The notes beneath the pieces are model-generated. The model saw only the letters and a program-made list of their open reading frames with translations. It was not told the origin of the DNA and made no database searches. Source: Planctomycetia bacterium (GTDB lineage: Bacteria; Planctomycetota; Phycisphaerae; Phycisphaerales; SM1A02). From it: 15,473 nt of DNA. The position numbers and the translations under genes were made by a program. This document shows, piece by piece, positions 6,951 through 14,727 of this stretch; position 1 is the stretch's first letter; each line of letters begins with the position of its first letter. Where the stretch lies: NCBI GenBank assembly GCA_005799205.1, contig SYHM01000194.1, positions 1 through 15,473 of the forward strand, written 5' to 3'.

Positions 6951-8372
6951 ATGAACTGCACTCAGACAACGTTCAGTGTCGCCACCCTCATCGTGGCTGC
7001 GTCGAATCTCACGCCACCCTCCTACGCATGGGCCCGTGCGGATGACTTGGTGCCGCTGCCGTCGATGACGATCGCACCGCCCGACCTCGCAGCCATGTGG
7101 AGTGATCCTGGATTTCAGAAGTCGTTCATCGGCGGATATGGAATCAACGCCGACGTGGAGCCGCGCATCTCGCAGGATGACATGGCGCTGCTCGAACTGG
7201 TGCGGCAACTCATGGCAGACAGCCTGCCGGCCGCGGAGGCGTTGCTTCGCGACTCGGTTCGACCTGAATCATCGGCGACCCTTGACCTCACGCTCGGCGG
7301 AACGCGCTTGCAGCAAGACAAGTTGCCAGAGGCGCTCGACAACTACCGCAGCGCTGTCGCAAAGTTTCCGACGTTTCGCCGGGCGTACCGCAGCATCGGC
7401 CTCATCTGCACTCGAACCGGTGACTTCGACGGAGCGATCGCTGCCTTCAACAGGATGATCGAACTCGGTGCAGCCGATGCGTACACCTATGGACTGCTTG
7501 GGTACTGCCACTCCGCCAAACAGGACTACCAGCCCGCAGAGGCGGCCTATCGCAATGCACTGCTGCTGCAGCCCACAAGCGTCGAGTGGCGTCTTGGACT
7601 CACTCGCAGCGTCTTCAAGCAGTCAAAGTTCGAGGATGCCGCAAGCCTGCTCGATGTCCTACTCAACACCTTTCCAGACAAGGCCGACTTCTGGCTTCTA
7701 CAGGCCCACACATTCTTGGGGCTCAAGCAGCCAATCAACGCAGCGGTGAACCTTGAGATTCTCGACTCGATCGGCAAGTCGACCGTGGACAGCCTCTACA
7801 CGCTCGGGGACATCTATGTCTCACAGTCGCTCCCAGAACCTGCACTGCGTGCGTATGAGCGCGCGATCGCGGCCAACCCAGAGCAAGATGCGACTCGCGC
7901 GATGCGCTGCGCTGAAGCGCTTGCGGCGCGCGGAGGTCCATCACAGGCAAATTCACTGCTTGAGGTGATGAAAGTGCAGTTGGCACAGAACCTCAGTGAC
8001 GCACACCGGACGAGGCTGCTTAAGTTGCAGGCGAGACTCGCGATGAACGCGGGCAAGAGCGACGAGGCGACTGCAGCGACCCTCGAGGAGATCGTGAAGA
8101 TCGATCCTCTCGATGGAGAGGCCCTCATGTTGCTTGGCCAACATTTCAAGGGGGCCGCACAGCCCGATCAAGCGATCATGTACTACGAGCGCGCGGCAGG
8201 ACTCGAGGCGACCGCCGTGAACGCGAAAGTGAAGATTGCGCAAATTCTCGTGTCGCAGGGGCGATTTGCGGAAGCACTGCCGCTGCTCCGCGATGCGCAA
8301 TCGCTGAAGCCGCGTGACGATGTCGCTCGCTACATCGAACAGGTCGAGCGTGCGTCGAAGGCACTGCACTAG
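6951..8372 (+). CDS. Exported tetratricopeptide-repeat protein, last gene of the TonB operon
   Basis: The protein has 473 residues. It begins with a hydrophobic stretch (about 8-27) ending near YAWARA, consistent with a signal peptide. From about residue 107 to the end it is built of helical pairs with the TPR spacing. Examples are QQDKLPEALDNYRSAVAKFP (121-140), RTGDFDGAIAAFNRMIELGA (155-174), QDYQPAEAAYRNALLLQP (191-208), SLPEPALRAYERAIAANPEQ (293-312), AAQPDQAIMYYERAAGLEAT (402-421) and QGRFAEALPLLRDAQSLKP (436-454). A TPR protein at the end of the operon is typical of DUF3450/TtpC TonB clusters and is probably a periplasmic scaffold for the motor or TonB. It lies three bases after tonB and ends with TAG at 8370-8372. 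No T-rich intrinsic terminator is seen after it. Confidence 0.85.
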   Translation: MNCTQTTFSVATLIVAASNLTPPSYAWARADDLVPLPSMTIAPPDLAAMWSDPGFQKSFIGGYGINADVEPRISQDDMALLELVRQLMADSLPAAEALLRDSVRPESSATLDLTLGGTRLQQDKLPEALDNYRSAVAKFPTFRRAYRSIGLICTRTGDFDGAIAAFNRMIELGAADAYTYGLLGYCHSAKQDYQPAEAAYRNALLLQPTSVEWRLGLTRSVFKQSKFEDAASLLDVLLNTFPDKADFWLLQAHTFLGLKQPINAAVNLEILDSIGKSTVDSLYTLGDIYVSQSLPEPALRAYERAIAANPEQDATRAMRCAEALAARGGPSQANSLLEVMKVQLAQNLSDAHRTRLLKLQARLAMNAGKSDEATAATLEEIVKIDPLDGEALMLLGQHFKGAAQPDQAIMYYERAAGLEATAVNAKVKIAQILVSQGRFAEALPLLRDAQSLKPRDDVARYIEQVERASKALH

Positions 8373-8408
8373 CAGCGCACTGGCACCCAACCCAACCTGT
8401 GCGAGTCA

Positions 8409-8436
8409 TTCACACAGTCTTCGCACAATCCACACA
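8409..8436. promoter_or_regulatory. Second set of 11-bp-phased TTCACA-like direct repeats
   Basis: TTCACA (8409-8414), TTCGCA (8420-8425) and CACACA (8431-8436) are each separated by five bases. The first two 11-mers, TTCACACAGTC and TTCGCACAATC, agree at 9 of 11 positions. Half-site, phase and orientation relative to the downstream plus-strand gene match the array at 3224-3251. A common regulator of the TonB operon and the beta-helix gene would explain this. The third unit is a weak match. The repeats overlap an inverted repeat (TGTGCGA at 8398-8404 with TCGCACA at 8421-8427), so another kind of operator is possible. Confidence 0.4.
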
Positions 8437-8469
8437 CGAGCGCGTGAAGTGTTGAGGAGAATCCGCCGC

Positions 8470-8592
8470 ATGACTCTTGACCGATTGCTAACCAAGCGCA
8501 CATCTCAACTCGCGACGTGCAGCATTAGAGTTCGACTCGTCGGCGGATCGATGTTCGATCTGCTGCTGTGCGGCTCGTCTCCTCTTTCTTGA
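8470..8592 (+). CDS. Possible 40-residue leader peptide (doubtful)
   Basis: An ATG at 8470 follows a purine-rich GAGGAGA (8454-8460) at a plausible ribosome-site distance and opens a 40-codon frame ending in TGA at 8590-8592. The stop is 13 bases before the start of the beta-helix gene. The peptide (MTLDRLLTKRTSQLATCSIR...) is basic at its start and has no family I recognise. It covers the foldable part of the leader, so translation could influence that structure. Chance is a reasonable alternative. Confidence 0.2.
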   Translation: MTLDRLLTKRTSQLATCSIRVRLVGGSMFDLLLCGSSPLS

Positions 8593-8605
8593 AAGGCCTC
8601 TTCTC

Positions 8606-10336
8606 ATGAACTCCCGTGTCATCCAAAACATCGTGGCTGCCTCCGTCAGTGTGGCAGCCATCGCAAGCACTGCGCAAGCAGTCGAAGTGCTTGTGAGTGC
8701 AGACATCGCGGTCTCTACGACCTGGACTAAGAACAACACCTACAACCTGCAAGGCCAGCGCTACATCCTTCCTGGCGCGACGCTGACAATTCAGGCTGGC
8801 ACTGTGATCGCCAGTGATGTAGGTGGTTCGCTCGCGGTGACCCGTGATGCGCGCATTGAGTGCGTTGGTACCAAGCAGGAGCCTGTCATCTTCACATCGA
8901 AGGCGGACATGGCGACCTGGACTGCCGGCGACCCAAAGTCCGGCACCTGGCGCGCGACGGCGAATGAGTGGGGCAACCTCACGATCATGGGCCGTGGTTA
9001 CATCGGAAAGTACGGCGCTGGCGCCATTACGACCAACACCGCTGCCCCAAACGCTGGCAACTACGCCAACATGGAAGGACTGACCGCATCGGGAGTCGGC
9101 GATACGCGCACGTTTTACGGCGGCGGCAACGACCTCGACGACAGCGGCAGCTTTCAGTTCGTTTCGCTTCGCTACGGCGGCAAGGTGGTCGGCCTCGGGA
9201 ATGAGCTCAACGGACTCTCGCTCGGAGGGATCGGCCGCGCGACAGTCATCGATCACATCGAGATCATGAACAATGTCGACGACGGGATCGAAATCTGGGG
9301 TGGCAATGTCGACCTCAAGTACTTCAGCATCTGGAATGTTGGCGATGACTCGCTCGACGTTGATCAAGGATGGCGCGGTCGTGCGCAGTTCGGACTGATC
9401 GTCCAGGGGTACTCGCTCCCTGGCACCGTCTCAGGGTCGGGCTTCTGTGATTCGATGGTTGAAATGGACGGCGCTGAGAAGTCGGACGCGCAGCCAGTCA
9501 CCACCGCATCGATGTACAACCTGACACTCATCGGCCAGCCACTCGGCGGTCGTGCCGCGACGAAGTGGCGCGACAACGCGCGCGCGCAGTTCAACAACTG
9601 CATCTTCATGGATGCCGGCAAGGAAGTTGTCAAGAATGACAACACCGACGGCGAAGCCACCGGAGGCCAGACGGGCTACGGATACAACGGGACTCTCACC
9701 TGGGCGAACACTTGGACGACAAACTTCAATGTCTACTCCCCGGTGAATCCGTTCGCGAATCCTGCATCGGCCTACACCGCCCAGTCGGCGGGCAAGCTCA
9801 TTCAGTACACCGACAGCGTGTTCTTCAACAATGTGAACGCAGCGGCCTACACCGAAGCGAATGCACGTGGCGTCTTCGCTGCGGGCAACAACAACGTGCA
9901 GGCTGCCGCTGGCATCTCTCCAATCGTGGGCCTCGTTCGCGGTCCGATGGTGACAGGAGGAACCGCTGGCCAGTTCGTGCAGCCGGTCATCAGCCTCGAT
10001 CCGCGCGCAGCAAACGATGCAGCAACCAGCGTTGCTACCGCACCGAGCGATGGATTCTTTGAGCAGGCCAACTACCGCGGCGCATTCGCACCAAACGCGA
10101 ATTGGCTCTGTGGATGGACTGCAGCTGATGCCTTCGGATTCAGCGTGTCGCCTCCAGGCGGATGCGGTGGGTCCTGCCCAGCGGATCAGAACGGCGACGG
10201 CATCGTCAATGGTGCAGATCTCTCGACCCTTCTCAGCAATTGGGGTGGCACGGGAGATACCGACATCAACGGCGACGGCGTCACTGGTGGAGCGGATCTC
10301 GCGGTCATCCTCAGCGGATGGGGAAACTGCATCTAA
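8606..10336 (+). CDS. Exported right-handed beta-helix-like protein with C-terminal dockerin-like calcium repeats
   Basis: The protein has 576 residues. A clear signal peptide (about 1-25, cleavage after AQA) is followed by an opening typical of a large family best known to me from Bacteroidota: TTWTKNNTYNLQGQRYILP and GATLTIQAGTVIAS (38-70). Next come RDARIECVGTKQEPVIFTSK (80-99), LRYGGKV (188-194) and NELNGLSLGGIG (199-210). An acidic cluster follows with DDGIEIWGG (225-233) and GDDSLDVDQG (246-255). FFEQANYRGAF and NWLCGWT (484-505) close the main domain. The repeated short-strand pattern suggests a beta-helix, and the acidic patch could bind metal or ligand. Residues 524-576 form two dockerin-like loops (D527/N529/D531/D538 and D553/N555/D557/D564), each followed by a leucine-rich helix ending NWG or GWG. 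No enzyme activity can be assigned. Its position between the TonB operon and the receptor suggests a surface or periplasmic binding or capture role. Confidence 0.85.
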   Translation: MNSRVIQNIVAASVSVAAIASTAQAVEVLVSADIAVSTTWTKNNTYNLQGQRYILPGATLTIQAGTVIASDVGGSLAVTRDARIECVGTKQEPVIFTSKADMATWTAGDPKSGTWRATANEWGNLTIMGRGYIGKYGAGAITTNTAAPNAGNYANMEGLTASGVGDTRTFYGGGNDLDDSGSFQFVSLRYGGKVVGLGNELNGLSLGGIGRATVIDHIEIMNNVDDGIEIWGGNVDLKYFSIWNVGDDSLDVDQGWRGRAQFGLIVQGYSLPGTVSGSGFCDSMVEMDGAEKSDAQPVTTASMYNLTLIGQPLGGRAATKWRDNARAQFNNCIFMDAGKEVVKNDNTDGEATGGQTGYGYNGTLTWANTWTTNFNVYSPVNPFANPASAYTAQSAGKLIQYTDSVFFNNVNAAAYTEANARGVFAAGNNNVQAAAGISPIVGLVRGPMVTGGTAGQFVQPVISLDPRAANDAATSVATAPSDGFFEQANYRGAFAPNANWLCGWTAADAFGFSVSPPGGCGGSCPADQNGDGIVNGADLSTLLSNWGGTGDTDINGDGVTGGADLAVILSGWGNCI

Positions 10337-10359
10337 GTGATCGTTCGATCACCGTGATC
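10337..10359 (+). repeat. Overlapping alternative hairpins directly after the stop codon
   Basis: The order is GTGATCG (10337-10343), TT, CGATCAC (10346-10352), C, GTGATC (10354-10359). The central GATCAC can pair with either flank, so two mutually exclusive short hairpins are possible directly behind the TAA at 10334-10336. They could protect the 3' end of the beta-helix mRNA or interact with the terminator that follows. Confidence 0.5.
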
Positions 10360-10378
10360 TCTTGAGTTGTCTTTGTTC

Positions 10379-10425
10379 GGGCGTTTGGTGCTGGGGCCGT
10401 ATCAGCACCAGACGCCCTTTCTTCT
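10379..10425 (+). terminator. Intrinsic terminator after the beta-helix gene, possibly an attenuator
   Basis: A 15-bp stem (10379-10393 with 10403-10417, all paired, one G-U at 10385/10411) closes a 9-base loop and is followed by TTTCTTCT. This is a strong factor-independent terminator. It lies 43 bases after the stop, and the next ATG (10437) is only 11 bases past the end of the tail. Downstream expression therefore needs read-through or a promoter hidden within this 100-base gap. I see no convincing promoter there. Confidence 0.85.
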
Positions 10426-10436
10426 GAATCGCACAG

Positions 10437-11645
10437 ATGAAGACCCCACGCAACCAATCACTCGCCGTCACCTGTGTGCTGCTCGTTCTCGCGTTGACAC
10501 AGAGTTACTGCACGGCCACCCCACGCGCGCCTGAGGGTGAGGTGGCGATCGGTCGTCCACAAACGCTCGCGATCGCCTTCGAAGTCGCATCACGCATTCC
10601 GGCCAATCCTCATGCGCGTGATCGGGCGAGAATGCAAGGACTGGTCGTCGAAGCGTGCATCGAGCTTGGGATGCTCGATGCGGCCACGACGTACGCACGG
10701 TCGATCTCAGACTGGCGGCGAGGGGAGGCGTTGGCGCTCATCGCGCAGTGTCATGCAGCGTCGGGAACTCGCGCCCAGGCAGAGGCGCTTCTTGAGACTG
10801 CGCTGCTCGTTGCAGCTGGCGAGCGCGACTGGAGGCGCGAGCGCATCCGAGTCGCGATTGCGAAGGCCGAGCTCGCGCTCGGGAATGAGACACGTGCGCT
10901 CGAGTTGACCGGTGGCATGTCGCCAGCCGAGCTTGGAAGAATCGAGGTGGCGCGAACCGAGTTCGTCGACGCAGCAAAGTTTGACGAACGAGCTGAGCTG
11001 TTCGATCGCGCGATTGCGACGAAGAACTTCGATCTCGCACGGTCGGCAATCGACGGGTATCTGGTCATGCTGGGCCGAATCACGAATGATGATGCGCGCA
11101 GTACGCGCGCCAAATCGAGCATTGAGGCGGCGATCGTGGGGCTTCCCTTGGACTTGCAGGTGATCGATACGGTCCAACTCGCACGAGTGCTCTTTGCTCG
11201 GCAACAGAAAGACGCCGCTGAGGCGGCACTCGCCCACGCATGTGATCTTTTCGCAAAGACAACCTTTCTCGCCGAGGATCTCGCCCCACTCGGGGTCGTC
11301 ATCGCGCGCGCGCACCTCGCGCTTGGCCATCGTGAAGCGGCCGAGGGTGAGCTGCGGCACTTGCGTGCACAGTGTGAGTCGCGCCAGCGGGAGATCGTTG
11401 ATGTCCGGCGGGCACGATCGTTTCGTGACCTCGCAGAGGCATTTGAAGAAGTTGGTGATCACGCAAGTGCCATGCGCTGCTACGCCCAAGCACTCGACGC
11501 GGGATCCGTGAATCCAAACGCGCGCCCGCGTGCTGAAGATCTCTGTGCGACATGCGTCTCGATGGCGCGCGCTGGGGTTGCACCGACACCTGCACTTGTG
11601 CGTCGAATCGACTCGATTCGGACTTCATTGGTGGACCCCTGGTGA
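10437..11645 (+). CDS. Exported alpha-helical repeat (TPR-like) protein preceding the TonB-dependent receptor
   Basis: The protein has 402 residues. The N-terminus (basic MKTPRNQ, then a hydrophobic core AVTCVLLVLALTQ at about 10-22) is a signal peptide. QSYC at about 22-25 does not fit a lipobox because of the tyrosine before the cysteine. The mature part is almost entirely helical, with degenerate TPR-like pairs. Examples are EACIELGMLDAATTYARS (about 52-69), AQCHAASGTRAQAEALLETA (about 102-121), ARVLFARQQKDAAEAALAHA (about 248-267), ARAHLALGHREAAEGELRHL (about 290-309) and RDLAEAFEEVGDHASAMRCY (about 328-347). It is probably a periplasmic scaffold. No catalytic motif is seen. The start lies just past a strong terminator and has no clear Shine-Dalgarno sequence. 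The stop TGA (11643-11645) overlaps the proposed GTG start of the receptor gene, so the two are probably translationally coupled partners. Confidence 0.7.
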   Translation: MKTPRNQSLAVTCVLLVLALTQSYCTATPRAPEGEVAIGRPQTLAIAFEVASRIPANPHARDRARMQGLVVEACIELGMLDAATTYARSISDWRRGEALALIAQCHAASGTRAQAEALLETALLVAAGERDWRRERIRVAIAKAELALGNETRALELTGGMSPAELGRIEVARTEFVDAAKFDERAELFDRAIATKNFDLARSAIDGYLVMLGRITNDDARSTRAKSSIEAAIVGLPLDLQVIDTVQLARVLFARQQKDAAEAALAHACDLFAKTTFLAEDLAPLGVVIARAHLALGHREAAEGELRHLRAQCESRQREIVDVRRARSFRDLAEAFEEVGDHASAMRCYAQALDAGSVNPNARPRAEDLCATCVSMARAGVAPTPALVRRIDSIRTSLVDPW

Positions 11646-14600
11646 GACTGTGTTGGATGATCCCTCTGCTCTGTGGGATCCTGTGCCTCGACAAGAGCGC
11701 ATCGGCACTGCAGGCAACCGCCGTCGGAACGATTCGCGGCGTGATCTACGACAAGGAGTTTGATACTCCTGTTGACAAGGTGACGATCGAGGCGCTGGGA
11801 ACGAGGCCGCGAGTGCTCTCATCGGAGAATGGGTCGTATGTCATCCCGAATCTGCCCGCAGGCACCTACACGCTCGTCTTCAGCAAGGAGGGGTACATGC
11901 GCGAAGTAAAGGCGCGCGTACTCGTCACGGCGGGGCAATTGACTGATCTCGACATCAAACTCGGTGGCGAGTTCGAGGATATGGAGGAGTATGTCGTTCA
12001 AGATCTCGCTGTCGCGGTTGAGGTTGTGCCCGAACTCGCGCCGCTCGAATTGGCGCCACTTCCCGAGTTGAATCTTGAGATGCAGATGCGGCTTGAGAGT
12101 CCACAACTGCTGAACTCAGTCGGCGTCGAACTGATTTCACGGTCTGGAGCGTCGGATGCGGCGGCTGCACTCTTGCTCATTCCTGGTGCGACGCTTCAGA
12201 ATGGCAAGTACGCAGTCATTAGAGGTCTTCCCGATCGCTATGTCAGCACATTGCTCGATGGCGTGCGCTTGCCGAGCGCTGATCCAGACAAGCGAGCTGT
12301 GAAGTTGGATCAGTTTCCCGCCTCGGTGATCAAGAGCATTGATGTCAGCAAGACCTTTACTCCAGACCAGCAGGGGGATTCGTCGGGTGGGGCTGTCAAC
12401 ATCATTCTGAAGGACCTACCCGAAGAAGGGTTCTTTCAATTCAAGTCACAGATTGGCTACAACTCGCAAGTCAAGGACGGCAGCTTTCTGACCTATCCAG
12501 GGGGCGGCCTTGATATGTGGGGGGGCAATGGTGCGCTCTCGACGCATCCAGAACTTGCCGGAGAGTCATGGCCCAACCCCACCGGAACACAGAACGGGGC
12601 GGCGCCGCTCATTTACAAGTGGTCGGCCTCGGCTGGTGACTCGTGGGAGATGGACGAGGGAGTCAAGATCGGCGCATTCGGCAATTTCTTCTATGACCAA
12701 GATGCCTCGTACTTCGACAACGGCGTCGAGAATTCAATGATTCAGCCCGGGCCAGGCACCGCGCTCGTTCCAGAACAGTTTCAGGGCAACGGCGGAGTGG
12801 GCGACAGTTTCAAGACGCAGATGCTTGATGTCACGCAGGGCACGCAGTCGGTGCAGTGGGGAGGCATGGCGATTCTTGGGCTCGAGACGGAACACCACAA
12901 GGTCGGTGCGAAGTTCCTCTACACGCAACTCTCAGAGAACCAGGCTGTGCTCGCGATCGATACGCGCGGCAAGGAGTACTACTTCCCGGGCTACGACCCG
13001 AGCGATCCAACCTCTGCTGGCAACGAGGTCGGCAATCTCGGCACCGCCCCGTACAACCGCCTTGAAACGCTCGACTACAGCCAGATGATGACTGAGTCGT
13101 ACATCCTCAACGGAGAACACGCACTGGACATCGGTGGCATCGGCGAGGCCTACGACGATGAGACGAGTCTCGTCGGAGTTCCCGTGCTCGATTGGCGGCT
13201 GTCGTTGAGCAAGGCATCAGAAGATCAACCAGACCAGACGCAGTTTGGAGCGATTTGGACTGCTCCGAGCGAGATCGTGATTCCGTTTGTTCCACCGCTG
13301 GTGATTCCTGTTCCAAACGCATGGGCTCCATATCCGCCGAGTGAGAACGTGAATCTCGGATGGGTGCAGCACATCAACTACTACAACGAAGAGACCAGCA
13401 CGCAGGGGGCGGTCAACGTCAAGATTCCATTTGTGCAGTGGAACGACCGCGAGGGGTATGTGAAGGGAGGAGTCTTTCTCGACCAAGTCTCGCGTTCGTA
13501 CACGCAGTCAACATTCAGTAACTCTGGCGGGCCGATCGGACAGGACACGACCTACGAGGCGCCATTCAATCAGCCGTGGAGTGCGGTCTTTCCTGGCCAG
13601 GTGCATCCGATCTTTCCATCGACCTATGACATTTCGTACGACGGGACACAGGACATCAACGCCTATTACCTCATGGGTGATCTCCCAGTCAGCGACGAGG
13701 TCAATCTCATCACAGGTGTGCGTTTCGAAAACACGTCCATGACGACCACCGTGCTGCCCGATGTCGACGCGACATGGATCGACATCGCGCACAACAGCCA
13801 GACGCCGATCCTCTTCAATCCGCTTGACGCGCATCTGTACAACGCAGACATCGTCGACGACCGCATCTTGCCCATGATCGGGATCGACTGGCACATTCAG
13901 GATGACCTTGTCCTTCGCGGTGCAGTCGCGCAGACGCTGGCGCGCGCGAACTTCTATGAGCTCGTGCCGGTGCTGCAGTATGACTACCTCGGCGGCCCCA
14001 TTTTCATCGGGAATCCAGGATTGCAGTTCAGTTCGCTCAACAACTACGACATTCGGCTCGATTGGACTCCGTATGAAAAGTGGATGATCTCAGCGTCCTG
14101 TTTCTATAAGCAGATTCAAGACCCCATCCAGTATGTGCAGCGATTCGCGGCCTTTGAGTACACGACGGCTGTCAACTATCCCGAGGCGTGGCTCGCGGGG
14201 CTCGAGTTCGAGACACGCATCACACTCGATCCGATCTTTGGCGAGGAATACAAGGGGTTCGCGCTGGGAGCGAATGCGACATTCATGAACTCCGCAGTCA
14301 CGCTTTCAGACTACGACCAGGAGCAGTTTCGAATCTATGGCGCCGACCAAACAACGCAGCCGATGACGGCGACCCCCAACTATCTCGTCAACCTCAATGC
14401 AACGTTCGAGGATGAAGAGTGGGGCACGCAGTGTGGAATCTTCTACAACCTGCAAGGAGAGTCGCTCGTCAGTGGATCGAGCGCCTACACCACCGAGTTG
14501 ACTCCGGCGATCTATCAACTCGCCTATGGCACGCTCAACTGCACGATCTCGCAAGAGCTCATTGAGGGTCTGCGGCTCTCGCTCGCGGCGAAGAATCTGC

Positions 14601-14716
14601 TGAACCCAGAGATCCAAACACAGTACAGAGCCCCCAACTCGTCGAGCGCGCTGCAGTCGTCGTACACCGCGGGCATCTCACTCTCGGTCGGTTTGACATA
14701 TCAAGTCGAGTTCTAA
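11642..14716 (+). CDS. TonB-dependent outer-membrane receptor with N-terminal carboxypeptidase-regulatory-like domain
   Basis: The protein has 1,024 residues from the GTG at 11642. That start has a GGTGGA ribosome site at 11630-11635, overlaps the previous stop as GTGA and gives a good signal peptide (ends SASALQ near 24). An ATG at 11657 is the alternative. Residues about 29-107 form a CarboxypepD_reg-like beta-sandwich (GTIRGVIYDKEFDTPVDKVT, SSENGSYVIPNLPAGTYTLV). EEYVVQ at 115-120 is a probable TonB box. A Glu/Leu/Pro linker (about 126-150) leads to the plug domain (about 155-258), with IPGATLQNGKYAVIRGLPDR, LLDGVRLPSADPDKRAV and DSSGGAVNI. The remainder is a long beta-barrel ending in SVGLTYQVEF, with the terminal Phe expected for outer-membrane insertion. 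The barrel (over 750 residues) is longer than in classic siderophore receptors and rich in Asp, Tyr and Trp. The substrate is not evident. It is the obvious client of the TonB at 6228-6947. Confidence 0.93.
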   Translation: MRLCWMIPLLCGILCLDKSASALQATAVGTIRGVIYDKEFDTPVDKVTIEALGTRPRVLSSENGSYVIPNLPAGTYTLVFSKEGYMREVKARVLVTAGQLTDLDIKLGGEFEDMEEYVVQDLAVAVEVVPELAPLELAPLPELNLEMQMRLESPQLLNSVGVELISRSGASDAAAALLLIPGATLQNGKYAVIRGLPDRYVSTLLDGVRLPSADPDKRAVKLDQFPASVIKSIDVSKTFTPDQQGDSSGGAVNIILKDLPEEGFFQFKSQIGYNSQVKDGSFLTYPGGGLDMWGGNGALSTHPELAGESWPNPTGTQNGAAPLIYKWSASAGDSWEMDEGVKIGAFGNFFYDQDASYFDNGVENSMIQPGPGTALVPEQFQGNGGVGDSFKTQMLDVTQGTQSVQWGGMAILGLETEHHKVGAKFLYTQLSENQAVLAIDTRGKEYYFPGYDPSDPTSAGNEVGNLGTAPYNRLETLDYSQMMTESYILNGEHALDIGGIGEAYDDETSLVGVPVLDWRLSLSKASEDQPDQTQFGAIWTAPSEIVIPFVPPLVIPVPNAWAPYPPSENVNLGWVQHINYYNEETSTQGAVNVKIPFVQWNDREGYVKGGVFLDQVSRSYTQSTFSNSGGPIGQDTTYEAPFNQPWSAVFPGQVHPIFPSTYDISYDGTQDINAYYLMGDLPVSDEVNLITGVRFENTSMTTTVLPDVDATWIDIAHNSQTPILFNPLDAHLYNADIVDDRILPMIGIDWHIQDDLVLRGAVAQTLARANFYELVPVLQYDYLGGPIFIGNPGLQFSSLNNYDIRLDWTPYEKWMISASCFYKQIQDPIQYVQRFAAFEYTTAVNYPEAWLAGLEFETRITLDPIFGEEYKGFALGANATFMNSAVTLSDYDQEQFRIYGADQTTQPMTATPNYLVNLNATFEDEEWGTQCGIFYNLQGESLVSGSSAYTTELTPAIYQLAYGTLNCTISQELIEGLRLSLAAKNLLNPEIQTQYRAPNSSSALQSSYTAGISLSVGLTYQVEF

Positions 14717-14727
14717 GCAAGGATCAC

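Larger units (their letters stand above)
8373..8605. promoter_or_regulatory. Intergenic promoter and leader region upstream of the beta-helix gene
   Basis: This 233-base gap lacks a confident gene. Its left part contains the 11-bp-phased repeats at 8409-8436. A weak -10 candidate, GAGAAT, follows at 8456-8461. The right part can fold: GAGT-TCG-ACTC at 8528-8538, GATCGA-TGT-TCGATC at 8546-8560, and GCAGCA (8519-8524) can pair with TGCTGC (8561-8566) around them. A GAAAGG ribosome site (8591-8596) lies 9 bases before the ATG at 8606. The arrangement suggests an independently regulated transcript with a long structured leader. Strength and start point are not determined by the sequence. Confidence 0.45.

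Noticed and set aside
8398..8427. Inverted repeat TGTGCGA...TCGCACA as a terminator of the TonB operon
   Set aside because: The loop is 16 bases and no T-run follows. It also overlaps the direct repeats, so an operator is more plausible than an intrinsic terminator.
8477..8505. TTGACC as a -35 box for the beta-helix gene
   Set aside because: The hexamer at a 17-base spacing (ACATCT) is a poor -10 match, so this is not listed as a promoter.
10437..10511. Lipoprotein signal in the protein at 10437-11645
   Set aside because: The cysteine at about residue 25 is preceded by Gln-Ser-Tyr, which does not meet the lipobox pattern. A normal signal peptide is more likely.
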